From the NCBI GenBank assembly GCA_031763025.1, contig JASSKH010000003.1, positions 19,190,977 through 19,254,976 on the forward strand: DNA of 64,000 nucleotides, given 5' to 3'. This DNA is from Macrocystis pyrifera (lineage: Eukaryota > Sar > Phaeophyceae > Laminariales > Laminariaceae). The notes below the pieces were generated by a model. It saw only the letters and a list, made by a program, of their open reading frames with translations. It ran no database searches and was not told the DNA's origin. Below, piece after piece: positions 10,138 to 23,900 of this stretch (the stretch's first letter is position 1; each line of letters opens with the position of its first letter). The translations under genes and the position numbers were made by a program.

Positions 10138-13100
10138 GGGGAGGGCACTGGAGGCGTGTTTAAGGAAACGCTGTCTTCCAAGACGCGAGCTGAAGCTTCC
10201 AAGAGGAACTCCAAGAAAAAATCAATGGAACTGGTGGGTCGCGTATACAACTATTTTTACTAAAAGTATGTGCTTGACCATTTTCACCGTGCTTGTTTTT
10301 AAATAAATTGTATGTACTCTTGTGTAATATCCGATCGGCGGGCGATAGTCGATGACGCGATTGGTGTTTGTCCACCGTAAGCGCCTGTACCGAGGCACCG
10401 CAGTCAGTAGACGTTGATCTGATCTTGCGCACGGGTGTGTGTACTATCGTTGTCGTAGCCATCAGTGAGCAACTTCACGAACTGAGCCGCGTAGATCTTA
10501 ACGTGTCGTCCACTATCGATGACTGGTGACTGGTATCAATAGATTAATCTAATATTAACAGTGCACTGCTGTAACAGCGGTCAGCGAGAGTGACAAAACG
10601 AAAAAGTACGTGTACCGTAGACGTCCATACTGGCGTACACTTCCCTTGTCGACGAACGACTGGTGCGTGGCCCATATTCACGCGCCACCGTCTACTGTTG
10701 TCTCTACTGTTGTCTACTGTAATACAATCGGCCCGCCGATATGAATGCACGTGTCTGTCTAACCCGTGACCTGTGCGAGACTCGACCCCTTCAAGTCACC
10801 CCCCACCGTCAAAGGGCATGGTCAAGGACTATCTGTACGCGGAACATACTAAGCATCACAACTTTCGGACTCGCTCCCGTTAAGTGACACCGTCTAAGAG
10901 CGTCATCAAGCACTAACTGTACGTGCAATATATCAGCGTCATGTCGTGTTTTTGACTCGCCTCCTTTTAGTCGCGCCGTCTAAGAGCGTCATCAAGTAAT
11001 AACTGTACGTGCAACACATCAACATCGTGTCCTGTTGTGGGCTCGCTCCTTTGAAGTCACACCGTATAATGGCGTCGTCAAGCACAGCTTACGTGCAACA
11101 TACCAAACGTATGTCGTGTTTTGGATTCGTTCTCTTTACGGTAAGTCACACCGTCTGCGAGCGTCATCAAGCACTAACTGTATGTGCGGCACATCAAAGT
11201 CGTGTCCTTTTTAAGGGACGTTCTTTTCAAGTCACACCGTCTAAGGGCATCACCAAGCACTAATTGTGCGTGCCGCACATCAATATCGCGTCTGGTTTTC
11301 TCTTACACAGATGCCGTCCTTGCAAAAGGGTAAACGACCCAGCACGGCCAGCTCCAAGCGCGGGTCGGGGTCCGCCACAGGCTCCGCGCGTGGGCTTCCC
11401 GGTGAGAGACTCGCCCCAAAATAAAGCTTCATATACATACTATGTGCGGTCCTAAAAAAATATAGACTGTGAAACGCGATCCGGGCAGGGTGTAGCATTT
11501 ACTGTTGTGCCACTTTGTGTAGGCACATCATAGGAGAGATTTGGTTCGTTGTGTGGTTAGACGCAGGAAGAGATCTGATTTCGGGTATTTCGTTGGGCGC
11601 GTGCACAACAGAGAGAAGCAACTCACTAACCCCTGCCCAATAGTACAGCTTACGGTAAAAGTTCTCTACCCCGAACAAATAATCTATAAGTCGATCGCCA
11701 GTTGTGACCAGCTGCCAAAAACCAGAAACGGTACCCTGGTTGTCTAGCTCAGGGAGTGAGCGGCATGTTCTTCAGTGTCATTGCCAACCGACGCCAAGCC
11801 AACCTTTATCGGGGGGCGGGGAGGGGGTACTCATTATCATGCATGGCCATAGTCGTATGACCATAGACCCTCGCACCCCTACAGTGCCGGGACGGAGCAC
11901 GTCGGGTTTTCACCGACCAGGCAGACATTGCTTGCACCAAGCGCGAAGCGCCGTGAGGTGTTGGGCGTGTCGCATGAAGGGTGAGCTGCATCTTACTAAG
12001 AACCGCTTTAGAGGCGGGTTTTCTTGCTTATGGATGACAGCATCAACGAATTGATTTCATTTCCGGTGTGGCCACTTCCAGAGACAACAATGGGCTTACT
12101 ATGTAACTGCCTCGTGCGTGCCTCATCATATACACACTACGTGATACGATCATCCCCCTTGTGCGGAGTAAAGATTCTCCCCGCACGAAAATGATCTAAC
12201 TTGACCGCCAGCCGTGGTAACCGCGAAAAAAAAACGAAAAAAACGGTCCCCTGGCTGTCTAGTTCACGCAGTGAGAGGCGTGTTTCACAGCGTCATCGCC
12301 AACCGACGCCAGCCCAACCTATATATACCAGGTATATAATATAGCGGGGGGGGGGGGGGGGGGGGGGCGTTGACTGGATGCCAATTTTGTTTCTTCCTTT
12401 GGCTCGCAGAAGGCGGCGTTGGCCCTGGAAGAATGCTCCGAGGGGGCCAAGAGTTCGCGGAGTGTCGGCCATGAATCTGTTCACAGCCTTCGTTGGACCA
12501 TACTCCGACGAACAGAAAAGCACACACAAGCAAACAAAAAAAACAGATACCAACGAAAAAACCACACAAACAAGCGAACAAACAGACACCTACGAACCAG
12601 GCATAGACCAATAACAAACGAACAAACTAACAAAAACAAACAGACAAACAAACAAACAAGCAAACAATACACCTTCGCCTCCGTGGTTTAGCGCGCGTGG
12701 CTCTCGGCAGGCCTGTCGTATCACGACATCCTACTCTGTACCCCTCACGCCCCTCACAGTGAGACTGTCGAGACTAACCCCAAATTGATGGATCGCTCGT
12801 GACGTGCGCGGGACATACAAAGTATGGCACACCTCACAACAAACCACGTCTTCCTTCCCCTGTCCCTACCAAACACGCCTCGTGCCCTCGTGCAAATAAA
12901 ACGCGCACGCCGGTACCGACAGCATCAGCACGCGAGAATGACCCAGGAAGTAGAGGCGGAGCGGGCGGAGGCTCGACAGCTTCGGGATCGAGGAGCAGCC
13001 TGGCTCGAAGGTGACCCTAAACTTGTAAAGCTAAATGTGTAGATGGTGCCGGTTTGCAAATACTTTGTACACTTCTAGGCTTGCCATTTGTGTGTGTACA

Positions 13101-14923
13101 TATGGCATCGCGTATCACTGTTGCTCGAAGAAGGAAGAGAGGCAGCGAGGGAGGAGGGGGAGGTGCATTCTTTATCACGGGGGGGTGGGGGGGTGGCAGG
13201 CACGTCGTCTGCTTTGACGGAACAATTGAAGCATTGCCGCCCACACTGGAGCAGCGATGGTTACGCCTACTTTCATTCCGCGCATCAGACCTCTTCGAAC
13301 AGCAGGCCGCCTATCAAAGTATGCGGGAAAAAGTGAGGGAGAAAGAGGAGGAAATAAGGGAGGGAGAGAGGGAGGGAGGGAGCAGGCACGCCATCTGATC
13401 TACAGTAGTTACCCGTTTGGCGCAATAGCTGCTGCAATATCGTCCACGACGGACTAGCGACGACACCGTTTTCTGCGGGCCATTGTCAATGTTGGGCAGA
13501 TCGTCATCTGTGGAGGAGGCCATGGTGCGCGACAGGCAGATCACCCCGCTCTCCTTCCAGGCCGGGCTAACCACTCTAGGCTTCAAGATCACCGACGAGG
13601 CAAGAGCGAGCGCTGACAGCATTTCCCGCCTCATTTACCGGCGTGAAATTACACCTATTAATAGTGGCTGCACACGTTGCCCTCTCGTTAGTAGCATACG
13701 ACAACAGTATTGTCACTCTCTGGATGTACAATCGTATGAATAAACTATTTTTTACATTGCACTGGGGTCCATTGTCAGGACCTGTGCATGCTTCTGTGTT
13801 TCTTGGGAGTAGAGACACAGCTAATACCAGATCATATGATGGTACGTATTGATGTCTGGTGTCGAGCACCTAACGTTCGTTCTTTGTTTGTTCTTGCGTG
13901 ATGCACTCAGGAGACGACTGAGCTATTCAATCACCTGGATGATAACAAGAACGGCCAGATCGACCTCACCGAGTTCACCAGGTTCTGCCTCGAGGTGTGT
14001 TCCAGGTTGTGCAACGTCGCCACACGCCTTGTTATTTCTTTCTGCAGCGCTTTGGTCGGGAGAGACAGGCATTTACTGGCCGCTGACCTCTATCAAATGT
14101 TTTTGTTTTTTCGATTTTATTCGTAATAGGATACAAGTTGAAATATTAGGGGTGTTCATGAGGTTGTGCATACATTTTCGACATCGGAATCAGTTTTCGA
14201 TATGTTCGATTTTTGTTGTTGATATTTTCGATGTCGAATCGATATCGAATCGAGACCAAATTTTCTTCATTCCATACCGATATCAAACTTCGACAGTCGT
14301 TATCGATTTTCGATATCCACGTTACAGGGTGAGGTACTAATAGTACTGCAGTAGGTACTTACTACTACGCCTTGGCTCTAACACATCAGTGACACAAGAG
14401 TACCCTCAGTACCAGGCATCGGGTTTAGCAAACAGCTACTCTTACCCGCCCCAGTTGGCGCAGGCTACGATATGTCATTCTTCGTTCCGCGCGTCATTTT
14501 AGAGCTATGATACAGCAGTGAATACATTATCGATCGTTGGTGCTTGGTCCCACGTCCCACGGTTTGCAGATTCCTTCGATGGCGTGGAAGGCTGAGCGGG
14601 TGAGAAGAGGCGTTCAAACCAGTGCTAAAGGCGTCGAAGCGGACCGGTGAGTATCGCGAGGCAGAGGGAGACGCCACCCCCCCCACCCCCCTCCCCATCC
14701 CAGATAGGACCGTGTCCAAGAGTTATGGCCTCACAGACCTTGGGGTGTTTCTGCCTTGGGGCGCTCGGGCCTTTTTTCGTCTACGCAACCCTCCGCCCCC
14801 CCCTCCCTCGTCTACTAGAGCACGTATTCTGTGTATGCGACGTGTCCGGAGTTGTAAGTGATATGGTAGGCAGTAGGCAGAGTACGTCTACGTTGACTGC
14901 AATTCAATCAGTCTTCTTGTTGT

Positions 14924-14959
<36 letters not shown>

Positions 14960-17900
14960 TACCATCGTTTTTACCGTTGTCATCGCTATGGTAATTGCAC
15001 GAAGAACTACCGATGACCCCTCCTCTTGAACCCAGCAACGTGGTGTGTTTTTGTGTTTCTCGGTTGATCTGTTAAAGACGAAAGCCCGGTCGATATTGTG
15101 GACAAGCAAACACAAGGGTTGACAACACCCCTCCTCTCTCCTCCGTCCCGGTATTGTAGGGATGCGAGGGTCTATGGTCATACGACTACGGCCATGCACG
15201 ATATCGAGTACATCGTAGCGCATGGTGCAAGCAATGTCTGCCTGGTCGGCCAAAACCCGACGTGCTCCGTCCCGGCATTGTAGGGATGCGAGGGTCTATC
15301 GTCATACGACTACGGCCATGCATGTAATGAGTAGAAGTACACCCCCCAACCCCCCAACCCCCCACTGCCACTACCAGGAAAGTATCTTCGGCTCGACTAT
15401 AAAACGTCCACCACCCACATAGAAGTAAAACCCTTATGTACGTACCACTCGGAAAAATACAAGGACCGTGTGTATATTATTTTGTAGCCCACACGGTCCT
15501 TGCATCTCACGACAGAGTGGTACCAGTTAGCAACCAAGCCGTTTTCCTTACCGCGGACAAAAGAGATGTGGAGGGTATCGGCCTTTCAGGCGGGGCACTG
15601 GTAGTAGCAATTGTCTTGTTCTAGATAAACACGCCTCTCTTTCCAGATGTGCACGCCTCTTCTTCCAGATGAACACGCCCCTTCTTGAGGATAAAAACGC
15701 CTCTTCTTTCGACGTTCGTGGCGCTATAAAACATCTGCCAAGTGGCGTGCCTGCCATTTTTGTTCTCTTCTGTCGCCCGCCCCCCGCAAGCACGACGACG
15801 GCTCGATAAAAAGGCCACTAGCCGCAGCAACAAAGATCCTCTTTAGCCAGCTATCCCCCCGTCAGTCACGCCTGCATCAATCGACAACCTTCAAATATCA
15901 TGAGAAAAAACGCCTCCAACAGTCGACAGACCTCAACTATCGCACGCACAACACTTTCACTCTTGGACAAACCCCAACTATCACAAGGACAACTAACTCC
16001 CCCAATAACGGGAAAACCTTCCGCTGTTCGTATTTGCATTCCTTCGCGAAACATAGCTTCATTGAGATGGATCATAAGGCCACGTGAGACATGGAAAACC
16101 TTGACCGTCAACGGGCTCCCTCTTTAGGCAACTACCTCCCGTCACTCACCAAGACAATGCCTGCCTCAATCGAAAACCTTGGACCACTCTAACGGGGGCG
16201 ATCTATTCGTATTCATTTCATATTTTCTCCGCGGAACAGCGAGCTGGACAAAGCCGCGCGAGACATGGCCAATGAAACTGTCAATAGCGGCGATGGAGCG
16301 GAAGGGGGCGGCGGCGCTGGCGGATTCGGGAGACTGGATACGCCTGTGAGCCTGGGCAAGGTGGTCTACAAGGGAGACAAGTTTTTCTGGAGGTGATTAG
16401 TTTTTCGTCTGCGGTTTCCGGGCTTGGCCTGGCACTACCCTTGCAGTCTCTTTACAACTGAACCCGTGCGCTTTGGGGACAAAGGTGTTTGGAATTAGTG
16501 TGGAACAATAGTTGTAGTATATATGTAACAGTGTTGGATATGTGGCGGTTTACTAGTTATTTTCCTTCCTTCCTTTCTTGACCTGGCTTGATGCCGATCG
16601 GTCGACCTGTCGGTCTGTCAGAATGCACGCGAACCTCATCGTGTCTGGTTCCAGAACCTAGCATCCTCTTTGTCATGTGCGTATTACCATAGGTGTTGAG
16701 GCGTGTTGCAGAAGGGCATATTCTTTTCTGAGTCTCATGGGGAGGAGCCCATACCATACCTCACCCCATAACCGGCGTTTAAACAAAATGTAAGTCAACT
16801 TTAAAGCCCAAACCACATTTTCATGGCCTACATGGGCATCTGACGAACGTAAGTGCTTAGAGGGGGGGGGGGCTCAGTCGCTGTTCAGCGGGTGAGATGC
16901 TTGGGCCTTCGGTTTAGGAGGATTTTTGGTGCGTCAAATCGGTTTTGGCATCTCGTTTCGTCTACGCGTCTTCGTTTCCTGTTTCTTCTCGTCATCTTTT
17001 TTTTCGATTGACAACACTATTAGTCTAATAACGCTGCACATTGTCGGATGGCAAACACAATGCCATGCTGGGCGGAAATATGAGGGTCGATTATGGATGA
17101 ATATGAATATCCAACGGTTCTTATATTGACAGACACCCAGAGTGGTATTGCAGATGTTGGGCAGTTCATCGTTAGGGCGAAACGCTTGGGCTAAACAAAT
17201 TCAACCACCCCCTGCCCTAACACGCCTCTACTATTCATATGAAAGCCTCTATTGGTGCATTGGTACCTCACGTTGATGAAGTTGTATTGCTCGGACATTG
17301 CTGCACTTGGTCAGCCTCAGCGTGCTTGTCGGGAGCTGGTGCGTCTCTGGCCAGTTCCCGATAGCGATGGCGTTGCGTAATAAATTCTGGACCAGGTCTG
17401 CGTATCGGCTCGCTGTACCAGGGAACGGTTTTTCATGGGCCCTTCAGCAGTCCAGCCCCTTCACCTTCGTGCATTTTTTTCTGGGAATACGATACATAAC
17501 GATTGTTCTCAACGACGCATACTATTAACATTAGCAGTCAATGTATCTGCGATAGGGATAGGGAGATGAGTGTATCTGCAATACGACGGAGCCTTCGTGT
17601 CTGCAGGAAACCCCGGCACCAAGTCATGACAGCCCCCCGACAGTAAATTACTGCTGTATGTGACGAACTCATGCCGTCAATATCAAGCGTGGGCACGGCA
17701 TGCCATGGCAGGGATTCGCGATCCCAAAACCAGCCCGTGGAGTCGAGTGGAGTGTGTGTTGGACTGCCGTGGGCTATCGACGAAACTTTGTCGCTGTGCT
17801 ATGCTGCTATACTTGTCTTTGTAGGGCGAAACACTACGTTTGTGATAGCGCCGACCGATCGAGGCAAACCTGACGTGTAAGGAAAATGCTTGTATGCGCT

Positions 17901-20900
17901 CCAGACCTGCGTAGCTCTACACAAGGCGGTACAGCATCATGGAGCTACTCCGACAAGATTGTACCTGATATGTAATAGGCCCCAACAGGAGCATGAGGAG
18001 CATGATGGGCATGAGGAGCACGATGAGTATATCGTGAAAGTCAATGCACGCAACCACCGTGTCAATTTTCACGCAGCACACCATAAAATGCCCCCAACAT
18101 TTGTAGATACAGCAATAGTACAGGACACCTAATAAGAAAACGAACAATGAGATAGGCAGGCTAAGATTTACACGAAAAAAATAAGAAATTCAGGACTCGT
18201 TGTACTGAAGTTAGTGTAGAACGCACCCATACTCATACAAGAAATACAGCCTGGACCACTTTCTCCATTGCTTACTGATTTAGGTGTCCTACGCTATACG
18301 CTTTTCCTCTTTTTTGGTGCCCCGGAGAGCGAGAGGAAACCCCTGCCCACACTTATTTCTCAAGTTTTCGTTTACCGATCCAGAGCTGGTTTGTTTCTTC
18401 CATCTTAGTAGTCTCTCTGACCGTCTTCAAAGTATGGTTTACTCCGAGGATGTAGGCACCTGAGTCTACAGTAGAAATATCTCTTCCGACTTAGGCAGTG
18501 TGGGAGTTGAACCCACTGAAACCTCTTCATAGTCTCCCCAGCTTGACCCAGTGCACGAGTCACCCTACCCATCTGGGCGTTGGTCCACACTGTATGCTGT
18601 GTGCTACTGTATGCCATCGAGCCTGTTCGTTGAGGTGTAACAATTTCCATGTATTAGGAGGGGTAACCCAGGAGGACGACGAGGGGGGATTCGGTCCCAA
18701 GCTTGAGCCTTTTGCTAGAGATACCAGATAGACCGCAGCCACCGACCTACAGCAGCACTAGCGTAGCTGTCAGCTCTGACTGCTTTTGACCTCTTTTGGA
18801 CACCTTTTAAGGGATAGCGACCAAAACAATGGGTGGTAACTTTGGTGTTATCAACCAGTGAACCATCTATGAGCAGCGTGAGGACCCAGCAGTAGCACGG
18901 ATAGGATAGGGTCATACTGCGCCCGTGCCGCGCGACTCCTTGCTTTCAACCATTGGAACTCGGACACTAACAATAGTTGGTATTGTATCCCCCAATCACG
19001 TAGTGGCATCACGGAGGTAGCCGATGCTGTAGTCGCCACGTTTTGCGCCGTCAAGTTTCCTCTCTCAAGTCCTAAAGCGGTTCGTAGTTAATACGTAAGT
19101 GGCTTATGATGCATACATATCAGCCCGGGAGACGATGAATGGGCGCTCGTCACGTAAGAGGTGGAAATATCCTTCACTACAGTTGACGCTTGCGCTTGTC
19201 CGAGCTCCCGCTCGACTGTGTGTGGTGCTTTACTGCTGTGTATGATGATGATGCTGTATATGATGATACTGCTGTGTATAATTATGCTTTGTTTGACGAT
19301 ACTCCAGGACGAAGGAGCTTATCGAGGTGGTGATCCAGCTAAATGCTCGTGTGGGGTTCATGGCCGTGAGCACCTTCAACACCGAGACCCTGAAATCCTA
19401 CCCCATCGTGTTCGTCGACCCCTCCAAGGTATGATACTTGTTCCCCTCAAACGTACGTATGATAATTATTCCCGTCGAAGTTATGCCCATCATTTCCCTT
19501 AAAGGTATGTTAAGTGTTCCCCTCAAAGGTATCACGAGCGTTTCTCTCAAATATATTATGAGTATTTCCGTCAATGGTATGGTAATTATTTCTCTCAAAT
19601 GTGTGACAAGTGTTTCTCTCGAAGGGGGATAGTAGGTAGTGGTGCTGGTCATGCGTTTTATTGAATCGCGATAAGATCAGGACCCGGCGTTCAGTTAACT
19701 GGTTGATGTGCTCGACATCCCGCTCCCGTTCGTGCGGATTGACTAAGAATGCCAAACAAAACGATCAGTTTTTCTAACAAAACACTGCCATCTACCCACC
19801 AAATGGCTAGCGCAAGCACAAACACCAGCAAGCGGTGTCCGTACAGAAAGGCAGTAAGGGGTGTCCGGCACCCCGGTAGAAGCAATTCGACATTGTGCGC
19901 GCCTCGCCTGCATCTCCAATTTTCAATTTCCAATTTCAGTTGCTTTTTTTGTGATGTCGTTTTCCCGATGCTCTCTGACCAGCCCTCCCCCCCCCCCTCC
20001 GTCTTTCCAAAACCGCCTGACAATCTTGTGTACCCCCCTTTCTCCGGGAAAACATGCAAGCACAAACGTTGTTCACACCAACGGCAGCACGACTCTGCAA
20101 AACACACCATTGTCAAGATTGCCCCCCCCATCCGATTAATAGGATACAGCTCACGCTCCACGTGACTCGCTAGATGCCCCACGGCCCACGGCGCTTTGCG
20201 CTTGGTATAAGCATTGCCCTGCCTGGTCGGTGAAGACCCGACGTGCTCCGTCCCGGTATTGTAGGGATGAGAGGGCCTATGGTAACACGACTACTGTACG
20301 GTCATGCATGACATGAATACCCCCCCTCCTCCCTGTCCCCTACGCACTCTTGAACTACGCCTCCAGATCCCTACTAACACCGCCGCCGTCGCTGGGATTC
20401 TAGAAGATTTGAAAACTAAGGAGATGGAAGCTAAAAAGGAGGCCGAGATGAGACGGATAGGGGAAGGCAACGGGCCGGAGAGCACCGAGATAGCCACGAA
20501 ACAGGTTCGAAGAAGATGCCCGAACTTTCCTCGTAGAGCGCTGTCATGTCACGGCGAGCGCGGGTATTGGAGGGGCTCTCGTTTGCCGAGAGAGAAAGAT
20601 GGATGGTCTTAGCGCGACCGTAAGGGTGTCTTTTTCTTTTTGTGTGGGGTGCCGATGCGAGAACATGCAGCGGATGCGGTTCAGCCGTTCCAACTGGCGT
20701 CAGTGGGTTATCATGGTCGCGGACTGGTTGTTCGTGACTGTAACGGAAAAGGACCATGTGGCGTGTCAGTAACACTTTAAGCATTGGCGTTGCCTTGACT
20801 TGTGCTACGAGGGTAGGGGTTAACTCTTTTAGGACCGCAGTCCCTGTTTGGGGACAAAACACTCAAGTTTCGAGTAGTTCGTCCCCAAAACGGGACTGCA

Positions 20901-23900
20901 GTATGTACTGAAAGGGTTGGGCATGACATCATAGTAGCCCCTAAGAATCTGAGGCTCCCCATTTGATTATAATATAGGATCTCTCTATCTCACACAAGCC
21001 GGCAACTATTGATAAATAAATCCAGACGAGGACGCTTCCATGGCCTGGGTATATAGCGATTGTAGTGTATTCCGTGCCCTTAATCTTTACAATGATATTG
21101 GGTACCCTGTAGTTCCTCAGTGTCCTTAAGGAGCGCCGCCCGTCATAAATATTACCTCATAGGCTAAAAAGTTCGAGCTGTATCGTAGCACGGGTCTTAC
21201 ACACAGAAAATTCTCCTGAGGCATGACCAGAATCGCAAGCTTGCCCAGCGGACGCAAAACGACATCCAGCCCGCCTGTTGAACTCGACTTTTCTCGACGC
21301 AGCGCACCCGTCTCTCGCTTCGGCATGATGAGGATTCACAGAGCTTGGGCCCACCAATACTTTTGTTGATATCACCATGAGACAACATCAGCGGCGGTTT
21401 CACCTATAGCCGCAATACACTGATAGGTGGATACATGGACACAGGGCCGCATTGGTTGACGGGTCTGTGCATACTATTAACACAATATAGCTACTTGGTT
21501 GACTATTGCACACATGATCATATCCACTACTACCACCGCCGCCGCCGCCGCCGCCACCACCACCCGCCGTTGCAGCAGCAGGAAGAGGAGGAGCGAAAGG
21601 CGATAAAGCATAGCCAGAGTTTGTCGGAACAAGCCCACATGGGCTACATCGCGGACTATCTCCTCCACCGCATAACCATGCCAGATCAAGACGGAAACCT
21701 TCTCCAGCCGGACGTCACACAGCCGGGAGTGGAGGTGATCTCCTCTATGATATGACTATACTATGATGCCTGAGGTTACTCAACATACTAATAGCCGGAA
21801 CTTGTTGTATACCTGATATACTGTGGCAGCACCAATACAGTGGTAAATGGTCGGCGGGATTTAAAACGCCCTCTGAACCACGGACGTATGAGCTCTTCTG
21901 CTTGCTGTTGCTGTGCCTATATAGGTACAAAAAATAGTGGCGCCATTTTCGTCTATTTGGCAGAATCGGAAGCTTTTTATATTACTAAATAAATAACATA
22001 TACTTGGTACCAGGTAGGCGTTCATTCTGGTAGAGGGATGGTTGGGTTCCCCACTCCCCACAATCCTCCGACTTACTGTAGTCAAGAAGATCCAAGATCC
22101 AATATCCAATATCCAAGATCCAAGATCCAAGATCCAAGATCCATCCACTCCTGTGTCTGTTCTCCAACGTTGCCTCTTTTCTCCTTTTTTTGCGGAGGGT
22201 TGCTCGGGTTTCCATCATTGTGTTGTGGCTTCCTCATCCTTGCCCGCGAGGGCTATGAATGTTTCGCCATTTTTCTATCTAGTGGATATTTGATGTTAAT
22301 GGCAGAAATGAGCGTCTACAAGTAGATATTTCATATCTTGGGTGAAATTAGCGTCTCTTGATAGTCTTCACTATTGTAGTCAGGGTTATACTTCGATATT
22401 GAAATGTAGCACCGGCGCACATGCTTCCTCAGAAATGCGCACAGAAATTTCCGCACATCGCACACCCATTGATTGTTCGCTTCCTCATCCATCATTTTCG
22501 CGGCAGGCGAAATAAATGTGGGGGGAAATTGGGGCATTTTGCCATGCTGTTCGATGAGTTCTTGCTAAAATATGGCGCATATAGCTTGTTGCCTTTTTAA
22601 TTGCTTTTCCATTCAAAAGTTAAAAGCTGGCCGTTTGACTCTCTCTCTACCTCAGGACGAAACAGGTTTCGAAAATCTCAAAAGACAGAGTGGAATTACG
22701 GTTTCAATGTCTCAATGGTCGTTGCATCGTTGCTTGCTTGCTATGATGGTATCAATAACATTGTGTATTTTTCTCCAAGCCACAGCCCGACGCACGCCTA
22801 GTAGAGGGTGAAAAAAATGGGTAAGACCCGCATTTTGAGTATGTTAACGCCTGCATATCCATTTATTTGCTTCCTGTGGCCCCTACGCGGGTAGCCGCCT
22901 CCGGCGATCCTCGAGCACCACGACCCTTTCACCGAATTGTACCTCTGGCCTGTGGTACCTGGGTGCCGATGCGCCGCCTTAGTCTACCTGTTAAAACACT
23001 AATTTTTCGTTTCCAACTCTCGAAAAAGCGCGGTGCTGTTTTACGACGACGGAGGAATATGTGGATCTTGCTGGCGCAACCAGCTTGTACCACATTCCTC
23101 TTGCTGCATTTTCACGGACTGCTGTAATCGGTGATCGATTTCGGTAATCGATTTCAGTATTCGATCGCTTGAACGTATCAGGTCAACCCATCGCTGTCGT
23201 CGTCGGGAGATGTCGGCAACCAAGAAGGCGAAACACGGGTTTCGGGGGATGGAGGCGTTGTTGCTGCGCGGAGACCGGGGCTAATGCGAACGACTTTCGA
23301 TGAGTGGGACACCCTCTTGGTGAGATGCAGTACTATTAATAACTATAAAGTACAGCCGATGGATGGCCCGATGCGAAAAACCGATGTTTTTTTTTGCTAT
23401 CCTTCACTGTTGTTAACATAGAAATCGATTGGCGGACATATTCCTGTGAGACCTCAAATGTGAAAGTGTCCGAGTTTTGAAGCTCTCGTGATCCAACGTT
23501 TCCATTTTCCTTGCAAGCACCCACCATTTTTTATTCAATACTCTTGTGCTCCAAGGAGTATTCGCCGCGACGGGCTGACGCCCGTCTGCGGCTCCGCGCA
23601 TGCCCCTATCGGTCGAGGATGTAGGAAACTCGAGGCCGTACGTGGGACAGCAGTATTATTATCAAGAGGCGCACTTAGAAACTTCCAACACAAGGTGTTG
23701 AGTAGATGGGTAACAAAAGGGCCCTACACTACACCCCTACACAGAGCGTTGAGTGTTAATAGGCTGAAAGTGCCGTGGAGCTTCGTATCCGTCAGGCTTT
23801 ACACGACACAAAGCTGCGACCTTCGCTCCGTGCCTCTTCTCTTCGTCATTGGACGCCATGATAATAATACCAGCAGCAAACAGCAGCAGCAGCAGTCTCG

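Noticed and set aside
12346-12367. G22 run as a regulatory G-quadruplex
   Set aside because: A single homopolymer next to a repeat fragment; more likely an unstable or mis-assembled tract.
12411-12620. Exon after GGCTCGCAG
   Set aside because: Open frame exists but its phase does not fit exons 11311-11401 and 12923-13010, which already join in frame.
18480-18575. tRNA gene on the minus strand
   Set aside because: Only the T-arm is convincing; no acceptor stem or anticodon arm can be paired.
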